A stretch of 64,000 nt of DNA from Martelella mediterranea DSM 17316 (GCF_002043005.1 NZ_CP020330.1:766501-830500); one strand, 5' to 3'; shown: positions 11,979 to 22,393, numbered from the stretch's first letter. Notes: generated by a model from the letters alone, not told the origin. Made by a program: numbers and translations.

Positions 11979-12518
11979 TCAGTCGAATGCGGTCACAAGG
12001 CCTGCAAGCGCCGCCTCGACGATCGCCTCCAGCGATTGATCGATGTCGACGACAACCACGCCGGGCTCGCCGTCGGGCCGCTCCAGCGTCGTAAGCTGGC
12101 TCTGGAGCAGCGAAACCGGCATGAAATGGCCGGTGCGATGGCCCATGCGCGCGCTCAGCAAGGCCTCGCTGCCGTCCAGAAACACGAAGGCCAGCGACCC
12201 GCCGGCGGTCTGGCGCAGCCGGTCGCGATAGGTTTTCTTCAGCGCCGAGCAGGTGACCACGACACCCACCTGCCGGTGGTTCGCGATCTCCGCGCCGATA
12301 AGCGCCAGCCAGGGCCAGCGGTCCTCATCCTGAAGCGGAATGCCGCGCGACATCTTTTCGACATTGGCGGCGGGGTGAAGTTCGTCGCCCTCGATGAAGT
12401 CATGGCCCGCGCGCTCGGCCAGACGCCGCGCGACCGAGGATTTGCCCGAGCCGCTGACGCCCATAACGATGATGGCGTCGGGGATCGCGCCCGGCTTTTC
12501 GATGTCATGATTGTTCAT
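11979..12518 (-). CDS. gntK: gluconokinase
   Basis: 179-residue kinase phosphorylating D-gluconate to 6-phosphogluconate for the Entner-Doudoroff/pentose phosphate routes. P-loop GVSGSGKSS, FIEGDELHPAANVEKMSRG, the CSALKKTYRDRLR motif and GHFMPVSLLQSQLTTLE are typical of the GntK/GntV family. ATG 12518 is preceded by GGAG at about 10 bases; an ATG at 12548 would add ten residues. A MITE-like element begins 33 bp upstream of the chosen start and probably separates the gene from its promoter or carries it. Confidence 0.95.
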   Translation of the reverse strand: MNNHDIEKPGAIPDAIIVMGVSGSGKSSVARRLAERAGHDFIEGDELHPAANVEKMSRGIPLQDEDRWPWLALIGAEIANHRQVGVVVTCSALKKTYRDRLRQTAGGSLAFVFLDGSEALLSARMGHRTGHFMPVSLLQSQLTTLERPDGEPGVVVVDIDQSLEAIVEAALAGLVTAFD

Positions 12519-12550
12519 TCTGGTCCCGCTCCGCAAGTATGAGGGCATGG

Positions 12551-12908
12551 TCTAGAGCCGTTCAGGCTTAAATGGAAGCGTTCTGCGGCAAGGAATTTGC
12601 GCCAGGACCAAGGGCTTTGGCGCAGGGCATAGCCGTCGCTATGTCCAAGCCGAACACCGCCGGTAATGGCACAAATTCATGCCGCCCAGTTCAGCGCGCT
12701 TGACGCGCTGAACCGACTCAATCGCGGGCGTGTTCATTCCATGATCAGAAGATCATGGAATGCCGCCCTTGCGGGTTTGCCGAAACCGGCCATCCACTTT
12801 GTCGAAGCCCTTCGACATAGCTATGGCTATGCCGCGCGGACTTCTTCGCGTGGAATGACCGGTTTGGGCAAACAGAACGGATTCCATTTAAGCCTGAACG
12901 GCTCTAGA
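12551..12908. mobile_element. 358-bp MITE-like element with 27-bp perfect terminal inverted repeats
   Basis: The ends are exact reverse complements over 27 bp (12551-12577 and 12882-12908), starting TCTAGAGCCGTTCAGGCTTA. ATGG flanks both sides (12547-12550, 12909-12912) as a possible 4-bp target duplication. Inside are further palindromes (GTTCAGCGCGCTTGACGCGCTGAAC at 12690-12714; CCATGATCAGAAGATCATGG at 12739-12758) and no credible gene. It is non-autonomous; the mobilising transposase is unknown. It fills most of the gap between gntK and actR. Confidence 0.75.
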
Positions 12909-13061
12909 ATGGTTCGTGCCGGATTGGAAGCGCGCAAGCCGTTTCGAGGGCGCGGGTCTGACCTGCTGGCGTTGTGGTGACGGTTTTGTGACGCGCAAGG
13001 GGTTTACCCCCGTCGCCCCCGGAGGCATAAGGGGTCAGGCATTACTTTCAGGCCCAATGAA

Positions 13062-13637
13062 ATGAACGCATTGCAGACCCCCGATACGAATGACGAACTC
13101 GCCGGCCTCGGCGACGACCGCAGCCTTCTGCTTGTCGATGACGACGCACCGTTCCTGCGCCGGCTGGCGCGCGCCATGGAAACGCGCGGCTTCGATATCG
13201 AAACCGCAGGCTCGGTTGCCGAAGGGATCGCGCTTACCAAGGCGCGGCCGCCGGCCTTCGCCGTCGTCGATCTGAGGCTCGAGGACGGCAGCGGGCTCGA
13301 CGTGGTCGCCGCCATCCGGGAGGCGCGGGCCGATACCCGGATCGTGATGCTGACCGGCTACGGCAATCTCGCCACCGCCGTCACCGCCGTGAAGCTCGGC
13401 GCGCTCGATTACCTCGCCAAACCCGCCGATGCCGACGATATCGTCCATGCGCTGACCCAGCAGCCCGGCGAAAAGACCGACCTGCCCGAAAACCCGATGT
13501 CGGCGGACCGGGTGCGCTGGGAGCATATCCAGCGGGTCTACGAGATGTGCGACCGCAATGTCTCCGAAACCGCCCGCCGCCTCAACATGCACCGCCGCAC
13601 CCTGCAGCGCATCCTCGCCAAACGCGCGCCGCGCTGA
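13062..13637 (+). CDS. actR: ActR/RegA/PrrA-type redox response regulator
   Basis: 191 residues. The receiver domain has the acidic pocket LLVDDDAP, phospho-acceptor Asp70 in VVDLRLEDGSG, the conserved Thr in MLTGYG and Lys in LAKPAD. A C-terminal Fis-like HTH (CDRNVSETARRLNMHRRTLQRILAKRAPR) is the near-invariant end of the RegA/ActR family. Family members govern respiration, carbon and nitrogen fixation and low-pH tolerance in response to redox, with the sensor RegB/ActS. No sensor kinase gene is adjacent here; the MITE-like element and gntK occupy the usual place. Confidence 0.93.
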   Translation: MNALQTPDTNDELAGLGDDRSLLLVDDDAPFLRRLARAMETRGFDIETAGSVAEGIALTKARPPAFAVVDLRLEDGSGLDVVAAIREARADTRIVMLTGYGNLATAVTAVKLGALDYLAKPADADDIVHALTQQPGEKTDLPENPMSADRVRWEHIQRVYEMCDRNVSETARRLNMHRRTLQRILAKRAPR

Positions 13638-13816
13638 CGGGCGATCGGATCGGCTCTCGGGCCCGCTTCCGGTATCTGGCTAAACCTTCCAGAAGCCGTA
13701 CCGTTTTCCGCAAAATCGTTCGATTCCTGTCGAATATATCTTGAAGCGGCATGCCGCCATTTCCATATCGGAAATATCGGCGGTCGATCGCCGAGACGAA
13801 ACGAGGAAGAACCGAG

Positions 13817-14236
13817 ATGAACGAGACTGCGTTACTGCGTCCGGCGTGGACGCCACTTACGATCGCCCTGATGGTGATCGGTTTTGTCGTGTTCTGGCCG
13901 CTTGGACTGGTGATGCTTGCCTATATTATCTGGGGCGATCGTCTGAACATGTCGCGCGGCGAGTGGAAGCGTTCCGCCGAACGCGCCTTCGGCTCCTGCA
14001 AGCGCAACATGCGCCAGGCCGCCGAGCCGATGGCCTCCACCGGCAATGCCGCCTTCGATGAATGGCGCCGCAGCGAAATGGAGCGGATCGAGGCAGAGCG
14101 CCGCAAGCTCGACGAGATGCGCGCCGAATTCGATCGCTACACCGACGAGCTGAGAAAGGCCCGCGACCGCGAGGAATTCGACCGTTTCATGCGCGAGCGC
14201 AACAACGGCAATTCCGGCGGAACATCGCAGGACTGA
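13817..14236 (+). CDS. DUF2852 membrane protein
   Basis: 139 residues: one strong membrane segment (PLTIALMVIGFVVFWPLGLVMLAYIIWG) followed by a charged, probably coiled-coil cytoplasmic tail rich in Glu, Arg and Lys (ERIEAERRKLDEMRAEFDRY) and a polar end. This is the DUF2852 architecture found in Rhizobiales, function unknown. GAGGAAG precedes the ATG at 13817. It is followed by a strong terminator and is probably monocistronic. Confidence 0.85.
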   Translation: MNETALLRPAWTPLTIALMVIGFVVFWPLGLVMLAYIIWGDRLNMSRGEWKRSAERAFGSCKRNMRQAAEPMASTGNAAFDEWRRSEMERIEAERRKLDEMRAEFDRYTDELRKARDREEFDRFMRERNNGNSGGTSQD

Positions 14237-14276
14237 CGCAATGCGCCGCGCCGTGAGGCGCGGCAGCCACCCGTTC

Positions 14277-14312
14277 GGCATCGCCCATATCCCCCGGGCG
14301 GTGCCTTTTTTT
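14277..14312 (+). terminator. intrinsic terminator after the DUF2852 gene
   Basis: Stem GGCATCGCCC/GGGCGGTGCC (one G-T pair) followed by seven T. A second GC-rich hairpin, GCCGCGCC-GTGA-GGCGCGGC, lies just upstream. Confidence 0.85.
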
Positions 14313-14371
14313 GTGGCCTGTCGGGGCCGGAACCCGGTATAGGAAGGCCATCGGGGCCGAAGAGACACGGA

Positions 14372-15097
14372 ATGAACGCCAGGACAATCGACATCGGCGG
14401 AAGGGTGCTGCCGCTCAACGTCAGGACCAATGCGCGCGCGCGGCGGATGACGTTGAAGATCGAGCCGGGCGGGCATGCGGTGAGCCTGACCGTGCCGCCG
14501 GGGCTTGCGCGCCATCAGGTTGAAGGGTTTCTGCGCCGTCATCATGACTGGCTGATCGACCGGATCGGACGGTTCGAGGGCCGCGAAACAGCCATTGGCG
14601 ACGGCGCGTCGCTGCCGGTGTTCGGCGTCGCCCACACTATCCGCCACAGCGGCAATCTGCGCGGATTGACCGAGGCCCGTGTCGAGAACGGCGCGCCCAT
14701 TCTTCTGGTCTCCGGTCCCGCCGCCAGTATCGGCCGGCGCGCCAGTGATTATCTGAAGAAGGAGGCCAAGCGCGAGATCACGGAACGCGTGCGATACCAC
14801 GCGGAGGCGAGCGGCAAGCGCTTTTCGGCGATCAGCTTCAAGGACACCAAATCGCGCTGGGGTTCGTGTTCGTCGGCCGGCAATCTCAATTTCTCCTGGC
14901 GGATCGCGATGGCGCCGCTGTTTGTCGTGGATTATCTGGCCGCCCATGAAGTGGCCCATCTCAGCGAAATGAACCACGGGCCGCGTTTCTGGGCGCTGTG
15001 CGAAAAGCTGTGCCCGAGAACCCCGGAGGCGCGCCGCTGGCTGAAGGCCGAAGGATCGTTCCTCCATGCAATCCGCTTCGACGCGCCAACCGTATAG
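14372..15097 (+). CDS. YgjP-family (DUF45) zinc metallopeptidase
   Basis: 241 residues; C-terminal zinc-peptidase domain with the HEVAHLSEMNHGPRFW signature (two His and catalytic Glu in HExxH plus a third His), preceded by the family motif DTKSRWGSCSSAGNLNFSWR. Annotated in other genomes as SprT-like or UTP pyrophosphatase-like; the physiological substrate is unknown. No signal peptide, so cytoplasmic. Stands alone between a terminator and the trp operon. Confidence 0.88.
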   Translation: MNARTIDIGGRVLPLNVRTNARARRMTLKIEPGGHAVSLTVPPGLARHQVEGFLRRHHDWLIDRIGRFEGRETAIGDGASLPVFGVAHTIRHSGNLRGLTEARVENGAPILLVSGPAASIGRRASDYLKKEAKREITERVRYHAEASGKRFSAISFKDTKSRWGSCSSAGNLNFSWRIAMAPLFVVDYLAAHEVAHLSEMNHGPRFWALCEKLCPRTPEARRWLKAEGSFLHAIRFDAPTV

Positions 15098-15135
15098 AAC
15101 TCGCGAAGTTTTTCGCGATATGTTAAGGACAGACC

Positions 15136-15792
15136 ATGAAACGTCCGGCCATCAAGATCTGCGGGCTCAGCAGCGAAGACACGATCGATCACGTCATCCG
15201 TCGCGGGGCGAGCCATGTCGGCTTCATCTTCTTTGAGAAGAGCCCGCGCCATGTCGAGCCCGATGTCGCCGCCGGCCTGATCGCCCATGTGCGCGGCCGG
15301 GCGAAGACGGTTGCCGTTTCGGTGGATGCCGACAACGAGCTTCTGGAAGAGATCGTCTACGCCGCCCGTCCCGACATGCTGCAGCTTCACGGCCATGAGA
15401 CGCCCGACCGGGTGATGACCATCAAGGCGCTGTTCGGCCTGCCGGTGATCAAGGCGTTTTCGCTGCGCGCGCCGGAAGACCTCGCGCGGGTTGATGACTA
15501 TGACGGTGTCGCGGATCATCTGCTTTTTGACGCAAAGCCGCCTGCAAACGCGACGCTTCCGGGTGGAAATGGCGTGACCTTCGATTGGCGCTTGCTTGCC
15601 GGCTGGCGCCCGACTATTCCCTATTTCCTGTCGGGCGGTCTTTCGGCGGAAAATGTCGCCGCCGCGCTTCATGAAACCGGGGCGCACGGGCTCGATGTTT
15701 CCTCGGGCGTCGAAAGCGCGCCCGGCGTGAAGGATGCCGCCCGGATCGATGCCTTTTTTGATGCCGTTGACGCTGCCTATGCAACGGCCTGA
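15136..15792 (+). CDS. trpF: phosphoribosylanthranilate isomerase
   Basis: 218-residue TIM-barrel enzyme performing the Amadori rearrangement of PRA to CdRP in tryptophan synthesis. KICGLSS carries the catalytic Cys (Cys9); HVGFIFFEKSPRHV, LLFDAKPP and FLSGGLSAENV are family motifs. First gene of a plus-strand cluster running through trpB, trpA, accD and folC; trpB follows after 6 bp. No trp attenuator or leader peptide is visible in the 38-bp gap upstream. Confidence 0.97.
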   Translation: MKRPAIKICGLSSEDTIDHVIRRGASHVGFIFFEKSPRHVEPDVAAGLIAHVRGRAKTVAVSVDADNELLEEIVYAARPDMLQLHGHETPDRVMTIKALFGLPVIKAFSLRAPEDLARVDDYDGVADHLLFDAKPPANATLPGGNGVTFDWRLLAGWRPTIPYFLSGGLSAENVAAALHETGAHGLDVSSGVESAPGVKDAARIDAFFDAVDAAYATA

Positions 15793-15798
15793 TGGAGA

Positions 15799-17025
<1,227 letters not shown>

Positions 17026-17028
17026 AGC

Positions 17029-17310
17029 ATGAGCCGGGGGGATGTGATCGAGGAGATGTCGGAACTGGCGGAAGCGCTGTTCGAGATCATCGAGGAGGAG
17101 AACAGTGGCGACAACGAGGTGCGCGCCGCGGTGATCAAGGCGCTGGCGCATCAGAACCTGTTCAACATCGAACTGGTCTCGGCGCTGAACGCGCTCGCCT
17201 CCGGCGGCAATGCATCCGCCGAAATCGACAGCCTCGTGCTGAACATGAAGTCCGTTCACAAGTCGCTGGTCACCGCGATTTCGGCGTGGTCGGATGAGGA
17301 AACGGAATAG
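17029..17310 (+). CDS. small acidic protein of unknown function inside the trp operon
   Basis: 93 residues, acidic and predicted all-helical (VIEEMSELAEALFEIIEEEN; HQNLFNIELVSALNALAS), with no signal peptide or Cys. The start lies 3 bp after the trpB stop, so it is probably translated by coupling. I do not recognise a family. The codon pattern fits the neighbouring genes, which supports it being real. Confidence 0.7.
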   Translation: MSRGDVIEEMSELAEALFEIIEEENSGDNEVRAAVIKALAHQNLFNIELVSALNALASGGNASAEIDSLVLNMKSVHKSLVTAISAWSDEETE

Positions 17311-17321
17311 GACGGAAGATC

Positions 17322-17786
17322 ATGACGGAAACACTGGCGGAAGCGGAGCTTTATCGCCCGCGAGAGGCCGGTTATCTGACATCGGTCGAGACGGATGACG
17401 GCACAATCAAGCTCAGCGGAATTGCGGCCGAGGGCGCCCCGGAATTCGGCGAGGATGTGCTGGAAGCCGCTATTTCCGTGCTGCGACAGGCGGTAGCGCC
17501 GAAGCCGAATTTTGGCGCCGGTTTTGCGGTGCTGCATCGCGGCGAGGAGGCCTGGTGGCTGCTTATGCACTGGTGGCTTCCAGGCGGCATCCTCTCTCAC
17601 GGGCTCTGGCGCGCCGATCTCGGCATGACGCCGCCCGACTTTTCGCCCGTCCCGCCCGGCCCGATGGCCTGCGTATGGGAACTGGGCGTGATTGATTTCG
17701 AACGGCGCGCATTCATGGCAACCGCCATGGCCGGCGCACCGCTCGCCGATTATTTCGCATCGACGATGCCACGGAGTAGAGTATGA
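17322..17786 (+). CDS. hypothetical protein inside the trp operon
   Basis: 154 residues; a central Trp-rich segment ([20 protein letters not shown]) and conserved-looking [16 protein letters not shown]. No signal peptide. Its stop overlaps the trpA start by 4 bp (ATGA), and the preceding gene ends 11 bp upstream, so it belongs to the same transcript as trpB and trpA. Function unknown; I cannot assign a family from sequence alone. Confidence 0.75.
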   Translation: MTETLAEAELYRPREAGYLTSVETDDGTIKLSGIAAEGAPEFGEDVLEAAISVLRQAVAPKPNFGAGFAVLHRGEEAWWLLMHWWLPGGILSHGLWRADLGMTPPDFSPVPPGPMACVWELGVIDFERRAFMATAMAGAPLADYFASTMPRSRV

Positions 17787-18622
17787 CCGAACGCATGGAA
17801 AAACGCTTTGCCGCGCTGAAAGCCGAGGGTCGGCCGGCGCTGATCACCTATTTCATGGGCGGCGATCCGGATTTCGATACCTCGCTTCAAATCATGAAGG
17901 CGCTGCCGAAGGCGGGCGCGGACGTGATCGAGCTCGGCATGCCGTTTTCCGATCCGATGGCCGATGGCCCGTCGATCCAGATGGCGGGCTTGCGGGCGCT
18001 GAAGGGCGGCCAGACGCTGGCCAAGACCCTGGAACTGGCAAGAGAATTCCGCAAGAGCGATGCCGATACGCCGATCGTGATGATGGGCTATTACAACCCG
18101 ATCTATATCTATGGCGTCGACAAATTCATCGCCGATGCGCTGGCTTCCGGCATTGACGGGCTGATCATCGTCGACCTGCCCCCGGAAATGGATAATGAGC
18201 TCTGCATTCCGGCACTCGCCGCCGGGCTGAACTTTATCCGGTTGGCGACGCCGACCACGGACGGCAAGCGTCTGCCGGCGGTTTTGAAAAACACCTCCGG
18301 CTTCGTCTACTATGTCTCAATGAACGGGATCACCGGCTCGGCGCTGCCTGACCCTTCGAAGGTCGGCGAGGCCGTTTCGCGCATCAAGGCGCATACCGAT
18401 CTGCCGGTCTGCGTCGGCTTCGGCGTCAAGACCGCCGAACATGCGCGCCTGATCGGGGCAGCGGCTGATGGCGTCGTCGTCGGCACGGCGCTGGTCAACC
18501 AGATTGCCGGCAGTCTGACCGCCGATGGCAAGGCGGGCAAAGACACGGTCGACGCGGTTTCGACCTTCGTGAAGGGCCTTTCAAGCGGGGTGCGGGACGC
18601 GCGCCTTGCAGCCGCCGAGTAA
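17783..18622 (+). CDS. trpA: tryptophan synthase alpha chain
   Basis: 279-residue TIM-barrel subunit cleaving indole-3-glycerol phosphate. Catalytic Glu50 and Asp61 lie in [20 protein letters not shown], as in the enterobacterial enzyme (Glu49/Asp60). [12 protein letters not shown] and [13 protein letters not shown] follow. Translation is coupled to the upstream unknown gene. Confidence 0.98.
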   Translation: MTERMEKRFAALKAEGRPALITYFMGGDPDFDTSLQIMKALPKAGADVIELGMPFSDPMADGPSIQMAGLRALKGGQTLAKTLELAREFRKSDADTPIVMMGYYNPIYIYGVDKFIADALASGIDGLIIVDLPPEMDNELCIPALAAGLNFIRLATPTTDGKRLPAVLKNTSGFVYYVSMNGITGSALPDPSKVGEAVSRIKAHTDLPVCVGFGVKTAEHARLIGAAADGVVVGTALVNQIAGSLTADGKAGKDTVDAVSTFVKGLSSGVRDARLAAAE

Positions 18623-18664
18623 ATCTGGCACACGGCAGGCAAAGAAATTCAGGAGGTTCATGTG

Positions 18665-19612
18665 GTGAACTGGATTACCAATTACGTGCGGCCGCGGATC
18701 AATTCCATGTTCGGCCGCCGCGAGGTGCCCGAGAATCTGTGGATCAAGTGCCCCGAAACCGGCGCCATGGTGTTTCATACCGATCTGGAAGAGAACAAGT
18801 GGGTGATCCCGTCTTCCGGCTATCACATGAAGATGCCCGCGCGCGCGCGCCTCGCCGATCTGTTCGATAACGGAACCTATGAGGACCTGCCGCAGCCGAA
18901 AGTGGCGCAGGACCCGCTGAAGTTTCGCGATTCCAAGAAATATCTCGACCGGCTGAAGGAAAACCGGGCGAAGACCGATCAGGAAGACACGATCCTCGCC
19001 GGTCTCGGCACGCTTGAGGGGCTGAAGCTCGTTGCCGTGGTGCAGGAGTTCAAGTTCATGGGCGGCTCGCTCGGCATGGCTGCCGGCGAGGCGATCATCC
19101 AGGCTTTCCAGCGCGCGCTCGATGAGAAATGCCCGCTGGTGATCTTCCCGGCGTCGGGCGGCGCGCGCATGCAGGAGGGTATTCTCTCGCTGATGCAGAT
19201 GCCGCGCGTGACGGTGATGATCGAGATGATGCGCGATGCCGGCCTGCCCTATGTGGTGGTGCTGACCAACCCGACCACCGGCGGCGTTTCGGCCTCCTAC
19301 GCCATGCTCGGCGACCTGCATATCGCCGAACCCGGCGCCGAGATCGGCTTTGCCGGCCGCCGCGTGATCGAGCAGACCATCCGCGAACAGCTTCCGGACG
19401 GGTTCCAGACCGCGGAATATCTGCTGGAGCACGGCATGGTCGACATGGTGGTCAAGCGCCATGACCTGCCGGAAACGCTGGCGCGGCTTTTGAAGATCAT
19501 GACCGGCGCGCCGGCAACGCCCCCGCACGGGCTTCTGGAAGGCCCGCATGCGTCGCAGGCGGAAGCCGAACCGGCGCTTGCCGCGGATGAAGCCCCGGCG
19601 CAGCAGGCCTGA
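18665..19612 (+). CDS. accD: acetyl-CoA carboxylase carboxyltransferase subunit beta
   Basis: 315 residues; with AccA it transfers the carboxyl group from biotin to acetyl-CoA for fatty acid synthesis. The crotonase-like core shows [28 protein letters not shown] and [16 protein letters not shown]. The N-terminal zinc-ribbon has lost its ligands: WIKCPETG keeps one Cys and the second CxxC is replaced by VIPSSGYHM, as I recall for other rhizobial AccD. Two consecutive GTG codons (18662, 18665) follow AGGAGG; homologs starting MNWI favour 18665. Confidence 0.97.
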   Translation: MNWITNYVRPRINSMFGRREVPENLWIKCPETGAMVFHTDLEENKWVIPSSGYHMKMPARARLADLFDNGTYEDLPQPKVAQDPLKFRDSKKYLDRLKENRAKTDQEDTILAGLGTLEGLKLVAVVQEFKFMGGSLGMAAGEAIIQAFQRALDEKCPLVIFPASGGARMQEGILSLMQMPRVTVMIEMMRDAGLPYVVVLTNPTTGGVSASYAMLGDLHIAEPGAEIGFAGRRVIEQTIREQLPDGFQTAEYLLEHGMVDMVVKRHDLPETLARLLKIMTGAPATPPHGLLEGPHASQAEAEPALAADEAPAQQA

Positions 19613-19735
19613 GAAAGACAGAGAAGACCCCGTGCGGCCCAAGGCGGCGGCGGTCTTCCCGGTCGGCCACCTCCGGCGGACGATAAGGGCGCGCGAACGC
19701 CACGGGCGGGATAGGCCCGCAGAATCGGATCAATC

Positions 19736-21079
19736 ATGGATAACCCCTCATTCGGCGCCGCCGAGCGCGTGATCGAGCACCTGATGCAGCTGCATCCCAA
19801 GGGCTTCGATCTGTCGCTGGATCGCATCCGGGTGCTTCTCGAAAAGCTCGGCAATCCGCATCTCTCCCTGCCGCCGGTGATCCATATCGCCGGCACCAAT
19901 GGCAAGGGCTCGACCACCGCTTTCTGCCGGGCGCTGCTGGAGGCTTCGGGCCTTTCCGTCCATGTCCATTCCTCGCCGCATCTGGTGCGCTGGCACGAGC
20001 GGTTCCGCATCGGCGGGCCGGGCGGGGCGAGCGGCTATGTCGATGATCAGCTTCTGGCCGAGACGCTGCGGCGGGTCGAGGCGGCGAATGAGGGCGCGAA
20101 AGCCACCGTGTTCGAAATGCTAACGGCGGCGGCCTTCGTTCTGTTTGCCGAAATTCCGGCCGATGTGGTGATCCTGGAGGTTGGGTTGGGCGGACGCTAC
20201 GACGCCACCAATATCATCGACAAACCAGCCGTTTCCGTGGTGATGCCGATCTCGCTCGATCATCAGGCCTATCTCGGCGACCGGGTTGAGCTGATCGCGG
20301 CCGAGAAGGCGGGGATCATGAAGCCGGGCGTGCCGGTGGTGATCGGCCAGCAGGAATATGAGGCGGCGGAAGAGGTGCTGATCGCCAGCGCCGACAGGCT
20401 CGGCTGTCCGCTGCATGTCTATGGCCAGGATTTCTCCGCCCATGAGGAACATGGCCGGCTGGTCTATCAGGATGGCGACGGGCTGATGGACCTGCCGCTG
20501 CCGGCGCTTCCGGGCCGGCATCAATATGCCAATGCCGCCGCCGCGATCTCGGCGGTCAAGGCCGCCGGCTTCGCGCTGGAGGAAAAGGCCGTCGAAACCG
20601 CCATGGGCTCGGTGTTCTGGCCGGCGCGTCTGCAGCGGCTGACGACGGGCGACCTGGTGACAGCGGCGCCCGCGGGTTCGGAAATCTGGCTCGACGGCGG
20701 CCATAATCCCGGCGCCGGCGAGGTGATCGCCGAGGCGCTGGCGGGGTTCGAGGAGCGCGATCCGCGCCCGCTCTATCTGGTGATCGGCATGATCAACACC
20801 AAGGACCCGTTCGGTTTCTTCGAGCATTTCGCGGGGCTTGCGACCTATGTCTATTGCGCGCCGATCAGGGGCACGGAGGCCTTCATCGATCCGGTCGCGC
20901 TGGCCTCCTCGGCGGCGGATGCCGGGCTTTCCGCAGAGCCGGTCTCCTCGATCGGCGAGGCGCTGGCCGCGATCTGCATGCGCGCGCGCGCCGATCAGCC
21001 GCCGCCGCGCATCCTGATCGGCGGTTCGCTCTATTTCGCCGGCAATGCGCTCGCCGACAACGGCACGCCGCCGCTTTAA
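19736..21079 (+). CDS. folC: bifunctional folylpolyglutamate/dihydrofolate synthase
   Basis: 447 residues; adds glutamate to dihydropteroate and folates. HIAGTNGKGSTTAFC is the ATP-binding loop, DVVILEVGLGGRYDATNII and SLDHQAYLG are Mur-ligase-family motifs, and WLDGGHNPGA belongs to the C-terminal domain. Follows accD after a 123-bp gap and ends 6 bp from the convergent mmcB. Confidence 0.96.
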   Translation: MDNPSFGAAERVIEHLMQLHPKGFDLSLDRIRVLLEKLGNPHLSLPPVIHIAGTNGKGSTTAFCRALLEASGLSVHVHSSPHLVRWHERFRIGGPGGASGYVDDQLLAETLRRVEAANEGAKATVFEMLTAAAFVLFAEIPADVVILEVGLGGRYDATNIIDKPAVSVVMPISLDHQAYLGDRVELIAAEKAGIMKPGVPVVIGQQEYEAAEEVLIASADRLGCPLHVYGQDFSAHEEHGRLVYQDGDGLMDLPLPALPGRHQYANAAAAISAVKAAGFALEEKAVETAMGSVFWPARLQRLTTGDLVTAAPAGSEIWLDGGHNPGAGEVIAEALAGFEERDPRPLYLVIGMINTKDPFGFFEHFAGLATYVYCAPIRGTEAFIDPVALASSAADAGLSAEPVSSIGEALAAICMRARADQPPPRILIGGSLYFAGNALADNGTPPL

Positions 21080-21085
21080 ACCCTC

Positions 21086-21589
21086 TCAGATTCGGACGTC
21101 CACGCCCTCCGCTTCCAGCTTTTCCAGCGCCAGCTCGGCATAGGTCAGCCGATCGGCGGCGGTACGGGCGAAGGCGAGGGTCAACACCTTGCGGCGGGCG
21201 GGCGCCAGCCTGTGTTCGGGGGCGGGGCGGATCATCTCGGCGCCGTAACGGTCCGCCAGTAGCAGGCCGCAATCCTCGGGGAAGATTTCGAGCGGCACAT
21301 CGGCATGGGTGGCGAAGAACAGCCGGTCGCAAAAATCGCGATATTCCGGCCATTTCCGGTCGACGCGGAAATCCTCGATCGAGGTCTTGATCTCGATGAT
21401 CCAGATCTCGCCCTTTTCCGAAAGGCAGATCAGGTCCGCCCGCCGTCCGCTTCGAAGCGTCATCTCGGCGATCGCGGAAACGCGCATATGCTTCAGCAGA
21501 TGCTGGACGCCGCGACGGACCATGATGGCGCGATCCGACTGGCGGCCGTCCGCCGTCGGGTTTTTTCCATGCAGATCGACAATCGCCAT
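21086..21589 (-). CDS. mmcB: MmcB-family DNA repair protein (PD-(D/E)XK nuclease fold)
   Basis: 167 residues. RRADLICLSEKGEIWIIEIKTS supplies the D...ExK nuclease signature. MmcB is a conserved alphaproteobacterial protein, part of the SOS-associated mitomycin C response in Caulobacter. ATG 21589 is preceded by AAAGGAAG; longer in-frame starts up to 21697 run into sequence without conservation. Converges with folC. Confidence 0.88.
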   Translation of the reverse strand: MAIVDLHGKNPTADGRQSDRAIMVRRGVQHLLKHMRVSAIAEMTLRSGRRADLICLSEKGEIWIIEIKTSIEDFRVDRKWPEYRDFCDRLFFATHADVPLEIFPEDCGLLLADRYGAEMIRPAPEHRLAPARRKVLTLAFARTAADRLTYAELALEKLEAEGVDVRI

Positions 21590-21751
21590 GGAACTTCCTT
21601 TCATACGATGCATTTTCACAACAGCGCTGCTTTCCCGGAGCGCCTTTGCTCCTCCAACGATCACCCAGAGCTTGTGTTGCAACCAATTCTTAACCATAAG
21701 CTTTTATCAATTGACCATTATCACCTTTTGTTCCACGCCGTGAGACCGTCC

Positions 21752-22393
21752 ATGCACATTCGATCCCTTTTTCTGGCACTCTCGCTGACGAGCCTGCTCG
21801 CAGCCGCCGGCTGCACCACCACGAACAGTTCGTCGACGACGATGGCGCCGATCTCCGCCTATGCGGCCACGAATGACAATGGCGTGGACCTGCCGCGCGT
21901 GCCGATTACGCAGGTCGACGACAAGTATCGCCGCCAGATCATCAATTACGAGACGGATGAAGCCCCTGGCACCATCATCGTCGATACCAAGCAGCGGCTG
22001 CTTTATCTGGTGCTGGAAGACGGCAAGGCCGTGCGCTATGGCATCGGCGTCGGCCGCGACGGCTTCCGCTGGTCGGGCGAGGCCTATATCGGTCGCCGCG
22101 CCGAATGGCCGACATGGTATCCGCCGCAGGCGATGATCAAGCGCCAGCCCGAGCTGAAGGAATATGCCGGCGGCATGGATGCCGGCATCATGAACCCGCT
22201 CGGCGCCCGCGCGCTCTATCTCTACAAGAACGGCAATGACACGCTGTTCCGCATCCACGGCAATCCGGACTGGACCTCGATCGGCCAGGCCGTGTCCTCC
22301 GGCTGCATCCGCATGATCAACCAGGACATCATCGACCTCTACGCCCGCGTCGACCCCGACAAGCGCACCAAGGTGGTCGTGCTCGAGGGGTGA
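21752..22393 (+). CDS. L,D-transpeptidase lipoprotein (YkuD domain)
   Basis: 213 residues. The signal peptide with lipobox LLAAAGC (Cys about residue 22) predicts membrane anchoring in the periplasm. The YkuD domain ends in the catalytic signature HGNPDWTSIGQAVSSGCIRM with the nucleophilic Cys. Such enzymes form 3-3 peptidoglycan cross-links or attach proteins to the wall. ATG 21752 was chosen because it begins the signal peptide. Followed by a perfect bidirectional terminator. Confidence 0.94.
   Translation: MHIRSLFLALSLTSLLAAAGCTTTNSSSTTMAPISAYAATNDNGVDLPRVPITQVDDKYRRQIINYETDEAPGTIIVDTKQRLLYLVLEDGKAVRYGIGVGRDGFRWSGEAYIGRRAEWPTWYPPQAMIKRQPELKEYAGGMDAGIMNPLGARALYLYKNGNDTLFRIHGNPDWTSIGQAVSSGCIRMINQDIIDLYARVDPDKRTKVVVLEG

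Noticed and set aside
12666..12980. Short open frame in the gntK-actR gap
   Set aside because: Lies within the MITE-like element and runs through its palindromes.
15098..15135. Trp attenuator before trpF
   Set aside because: Gap of 38 bp has no leader peptide with Trp codons or alternative hairpins.
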